From NCBI GenBank assembly GCA_035573855.1, contig DATLZU010000055.1:1-64000 (forward strand): a stretch of DNA of 64,000 nt, given 5' to 3'. A program made the translations under genes and the position numbers. The notes beneath the pieces were generated by a model. That model was not told where the DNA came from, made no database searches, and worked only from the letters and a program-made list of their open reading frames with translations. This document shows positions 61,768 to 64,000 of this stretch, in pieces. The DNA comes from DATLZU01 sp035573855. Its GTDB lineage: Bacteria; Nitrospirota; Nitrospiria; Nitrospirales; Nitrospiraceae. The stretch's first letter is position 1. The number at the start of each line of letters is the position of its first letter.

Positions 61768-63279
61768 ATGAACCTCGGCTTTCTCCTCGTCAAAATCGTG
61801 CTCACAACTGCCGGCCTGATCGCAGTCGTCGTTGGTCTTGCCTACCTCGCACGCAGGCGGGAGAAGAGGCTTCCCCCGGCGGTCTTTATCGGTGCCGGCA
61901 TCACGGCCGTCCTGGCTGATGCGGCGCTGGTGTTCACCAGCGGTGTTGCACCTTCGCCTCCGGAGGCCGTTCTCAACTGGATAGAAGTGGGGGCTTACTG
62001 CGGCGCCTCGTTTCTGTTGTTGAAAGCGATCGATGTGTTCATCATCGGGGATTACCTGATTGGTCGGAAGGGGACCTACATTCCCGATGTCGTGCGGACG
62101 CTGATTCTCTTCACGGGGCTGACGGCCGCCACACTGGTCATCCTACGGTTAGTGATGAACATCAACGTCATCGCGCTGGTGGCCCTGCCTACGGTCGCCA
62201 CCGCGGTAGTGGGTGTCGCGCTCCGGGACACGCTGGTGCGGTTTTTTTCTGGGATCGCGTTGGGCAAGATGGTGCGGGTGGGCGATTGGATTTCCGTGCT
62301 CGATCGGGAAGGACTGGTGACGGACATCGGATTCGGCCATGTCACACTACTGACGCGAGAGCAGGATTATGTCGCGTTGCCCAACAACACGGTGATTCAA
62401 GCCGGGCTGATTAATTACAGTCGTCCCACGACGGTGCACATCTGCTCCGTCACGGTCGAAGCCGCCTATCGAACACCTCCCAGCCAGGTGTGTGCCGTGC
62501 TGGTCGAAACGGTCTTGGCGGTGGAGGGAGTCTTGTCCGAACCCAGGCCAGTCGCGTTGGTATCCTCGTTCAACGATTCCGGCGTACAATATCGTGTGCG
62601 ATTTGCGGTCAACGATTATTCCCTGCACCAGTCGATCGAGAGTCAGGTGCGGGCCTATGTATGGAACGCGTTTCAACGGAACGGCATCGAGATTCCATTT
62701 CCCCAGCGGGTGGTTCACACTCAGACCGGAACCGCGCCCGAACAAATGTCACGGCAGTCGGACCAGATTGTCAGCCACCTCGCCGCGGTGGATTTTCTGG
62801 CAGTGTTGGCTCCCGAACAAATTGAGGTTCTCGCCCGAGACGCAACGATCCAGAGATATTTGCCCGGCGAGTGTGTAGTTCGGCAGGGTGAAGCCGGCCA
62901 GGAACTCTACGTCATTTTGGAGGGAACTGCCGACGTTCGCATCCGACAAGACGGCCGAAGCCTGACGGTAGCCACGCTGCAGAAGGGTCAGTTTTTCGGA
63001 GAAATGTCGTTGTTGACCGGCGAACCCCGTACGGCGACCGTCGTGGCGAGGACGCCGCTACGGGTCGTGGCCGTCGGCAAACAAGGATTGAGTCGGGTAG
63101 CGCAGGAAGATGGTCGAGTGATCGATCTGATCGGCGAAGTGGTTGCGCGCCGCCAACTGGCAACCGCCGTTGCCAAAGAACAACTTGCCAAGGAAGGCGT
63201 CACCATCGCGGTGGTGAATCAGACGCGCTCGCTCACCGAGCGCATTCGGCGGTTTCTGTGGGGTGGAACGCCCGCGTAA
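61768..63279 (+). CDS. MscS-type mechanosensitive channel fused to a cyclic nucleotide-binding domain
   Basis: 503 residues. Four membrane helices (about 5-25, 38-58, 74-95, 112-132), the MscS pore helix region LPTVATAVVGVALRDTLVRF (about 138), the beta domain (GDWISVLDREGLVTDIGF, about 172) and the cytoplasmic vestibule to about 325. A cNMP-binding domain follows (about 345-460) with GEAGQELYVILEGTADVRI and GEMSLLTGEPRTATV. The fusion suggests gating by cAMP or another small ligand as well as by membrane tension. The phosphate-binding Arg of the cNMP site is present in PRTATV. Confidence 0.88.
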   Translation: MNLGFLLVKIVLTTAGLIAVVVGLAYLARRREKRLPPAVFIGAGITAVLADAALVFTSGVAPSPPEAVLNWIEVGAYCGASFLLLKAIDVFIIGDYLIGRKGTYIPDVVRTLILFTGLTAATLVILRLVMNINVIALVALPTVATAVVGVALRDTLVRFFSGIALGKMVRVGDWISVLDREGLVTDIGFGHVTLLTREQDYVALPNNTVIQAGLINYSRPTTVHICSVTVEAAYRTPPSQVCAVLVETVLAVEGVLSEPRPVALVSSFNDSGVQYRVRFAVNDYSLHQSIESQVRAYVWNAFQRNGIEIPFPQRVVHTQTGTAPEQMSRQSDQIVSHLAAVDFLAVLAPEQIEVLARDATIQRYLPGECVVRQGEAGQELYVILEGTADVRIRQDGRSLTVATLQKGQFFGEMSLLTGEPRTATVVARTPLRVVAVGKQGLSRVAQEDGRVIDLIGEVVARRQLATAVAKEQLAKEGVTIAVVNQTRSLTERIRRFLWGGTPA

Positions 63280-63296
63280 TCCGCCGGCCTGTCCCT

Positions 63297-63803
63297 TCAA
63301 GGGAACTGTAGCGTGGCGCCACGCTGCAGCTTCAAGACATCGGCCATCCCGCCGGCGATTTCCAGTACATACATCGCGTCTTCGGTCGGTTGGTACTGGG
63401 GGCAGGCGTCGTCGGTGCGCGTGCAGATGGGTACGTTCCGCTCGATGTGAACGATGCGTTTTTTGCTGTCCAGCCAAATGATATCCAGCGGGATCTTGGT
63501 GTTCTTCATCCAGAAGGTCCACGGCTTTGGCTCAGTGAACGTAAACAGCATACCCCGATCTTTGGCTAGGCTGTTTCGAAACATCAGTCCACGCGCTCGC
63601 TTCTCGGTCGTATCGGCGAGCTCCGCATAGATGACGACGCCGACCGGCGTTTTCACAGGAATGAGACCTTCTTCCGCGGAAACTCGGGAGAGAACAGCCC
63701 ATGCGGCGACGCTGGCGATTGCCAAGAAGGGAAAGATGGCCAGGTTCAACGCGAGAATGCCCTGACGGTGGCGACTCAGCGAACTGGAATGAGGGATACG
63801 CAT
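63297..63803 (-). CDS. DUF192-family exported or membrane-anchored protein
   Basis: 168 residues from ATG 63803; a GTG at 63845 adds 14 residues. Neither has a strong ribosome-binding site. An N-terminal hydrophobic segment (about 16-36) precedes the DUF192 domain: VVIYAELADTTEKRARGLMF, GMLFTFTEPKPWTFWMKNT, PLDIIWLDSKKRIVHIERNVPICT. The GLM-R and WMKNT motifs are family hallmarks; the function is unknown. It converges with the channel gene (17 bases between stops). Confidence 0.85.
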   Translation of the reverse strand: MRIPHSSSLSRHRQGILALNLAIFPFLAIASVAAWAVLSRVSAEEGLIPVKTPVGVVIYAELADTTEKRARGLMFRNSLAKDRGMLFTFTEPKPWTFWMKNTKIPLDIIWLDSKKRIVHIERNVPICTRTDDACPQYQPTEDAMYVLEIAGGMADVLKLQRGATLQFP

Positions 63804-63935
63804 GGACGCATCGTAGTCGGCGCGTCTTTCGACTGTCAAGGTCACGACCGGCGCCGCGCCCTCTCTTGCAATCTTGTCAGTACCTATGCCATGTTGTTTT
63901 TTACGCTGACATAACTCCTACGAAGGGGGAGCGGC

Positions 63936-64000
63936 ATGAAGGCAAAGCGCAGGGTCATCTATAAAAAAGGCGTGTTTGTCTGTCCCAAGTGCAACCAGTC
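63936..64000 (+). CDS. Start of a zinc-ribbon protein, partial at the right edge
   Basis: ATG 63936 is preceded by AAGGGGGAG. The 21 codons in the window read MKAKRRVIYKKGVFVCPKCN and on, with a first CxxC pair. It looks like a small zinc-ribbon protein, but the rest is outside the window. Confidence 0.5.
   Translation, partial: MKAKRRVIYKKGVFVCPKCNQ

Noticed and set aside
1..64000. CRISPR arrays, tRNA and rRNA genes
   Set aside because: I saw no regular repeat-spacer pattern and no recognisable RNA gene; a tRNA could be missed by eye.

Overview
The window reads as a chromosomal segment of a Nitrospira-type nitrite-oxidising bacterium, either a canonical nitrite oxidiser or a comammox strain. 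It opens with the last 53 codons of what I recognise as nxrB, the iron-sulfur subunit of nitrite oxidoreductase (NXR). It then carries NxrC-like haem-b gamma subunits, a TorD/NarJ-type chaperone, a Tat-type ferredoxin, a TatA, two cytochrome bd-like oxidase subunits, many c-type cytochromes, a giant multicopper oxidase and a Pup protein. The assignment rests on protein family recognition by eye; no database was searched.

Layout. (1) 1-10.1 kb: nxrB end, a 1621-residue multicopper oxidase, two tandem cupredoxin-like proteins, a HEAT-repeat protein and a third cupredoxin-like protein. (2) 10.2-18.7 kb: an O-methyltransferase, a DUF420 membrane protein, a PCP_red-domain protein, a first bd-like oxidase subunit, a DUF3047 protein and two tandem SUMF1-fold proteins. 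(3) 18.7-25.7 kb: three tiny single-span membrane ORFs, then a second bd-like oxidase subunit with three membrane or periplasmic cytochromes c, closed by a strong terminator. (4) 25.75-27.07 kb: a decayed ISL3-family insertion sequence with recognisable inverted repeats and a near-perfect 8-bp target duplication, 24 bp upstream of mobA. (5) 27.1-34.8 kb: housekeeping genes mobA, a GT9 glycosyltransferase, argS, tgt, yajC, secD and secF. (6) 34.9-40.6 kb: a multi-PAS histidine kinase, a sigma-54 activator with a cysteine-rich linker, and a convergent WD40 protein. (7) 40.8-54.6 kb: a probable NXR maturation and electron-transfer region. It holds an HExxH protein, a Tat-signal 4Fe-4S protein, a TorD-like chaperone, NxrC, a B12-binding radical SAM enzyme, a polytopic membrane protein, a TPR protein, TatA, an NHL beta-propeller, a second NxrC-like protein, a PDZ protein and two five-haem cytochromes. 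(8) 54.6-64 kb: a small unknown, a K+-independent H+-pyrophosphatase, pup, recJ, a RelA/SpoT enzyme, an MscS channel with a cNMP domain, a DUF192 protein and the start of a zinc-ribbon protein.

How the genes work together (inference). NXR in Nitrospira is periplasmic, so export and cofactor insertion need MobA, a TorD-like chaperone and Tat components, all of which are here. Electrons from nitrite would pass through NxrC-type haem proteins and cytochromes c to bd-like terminal oxidase modules. The multicopper oxidase and the cupredoxins may add copper redox or copper-handling capacity. The pyrophosphatase fits an energy-limited chemolithoautotroph.

No tRNA, rRNA or CRISPR array was recognised. 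The strongest candidates for something unusual are the pup gene away from any proteasome gene, the candidate NXR maturation block with two uncharacterised enzymes, the NifA-like cysteine linker in the sigma-54 activator, and the micro-proteins between the SUMF1 pair and the bd-like operon.
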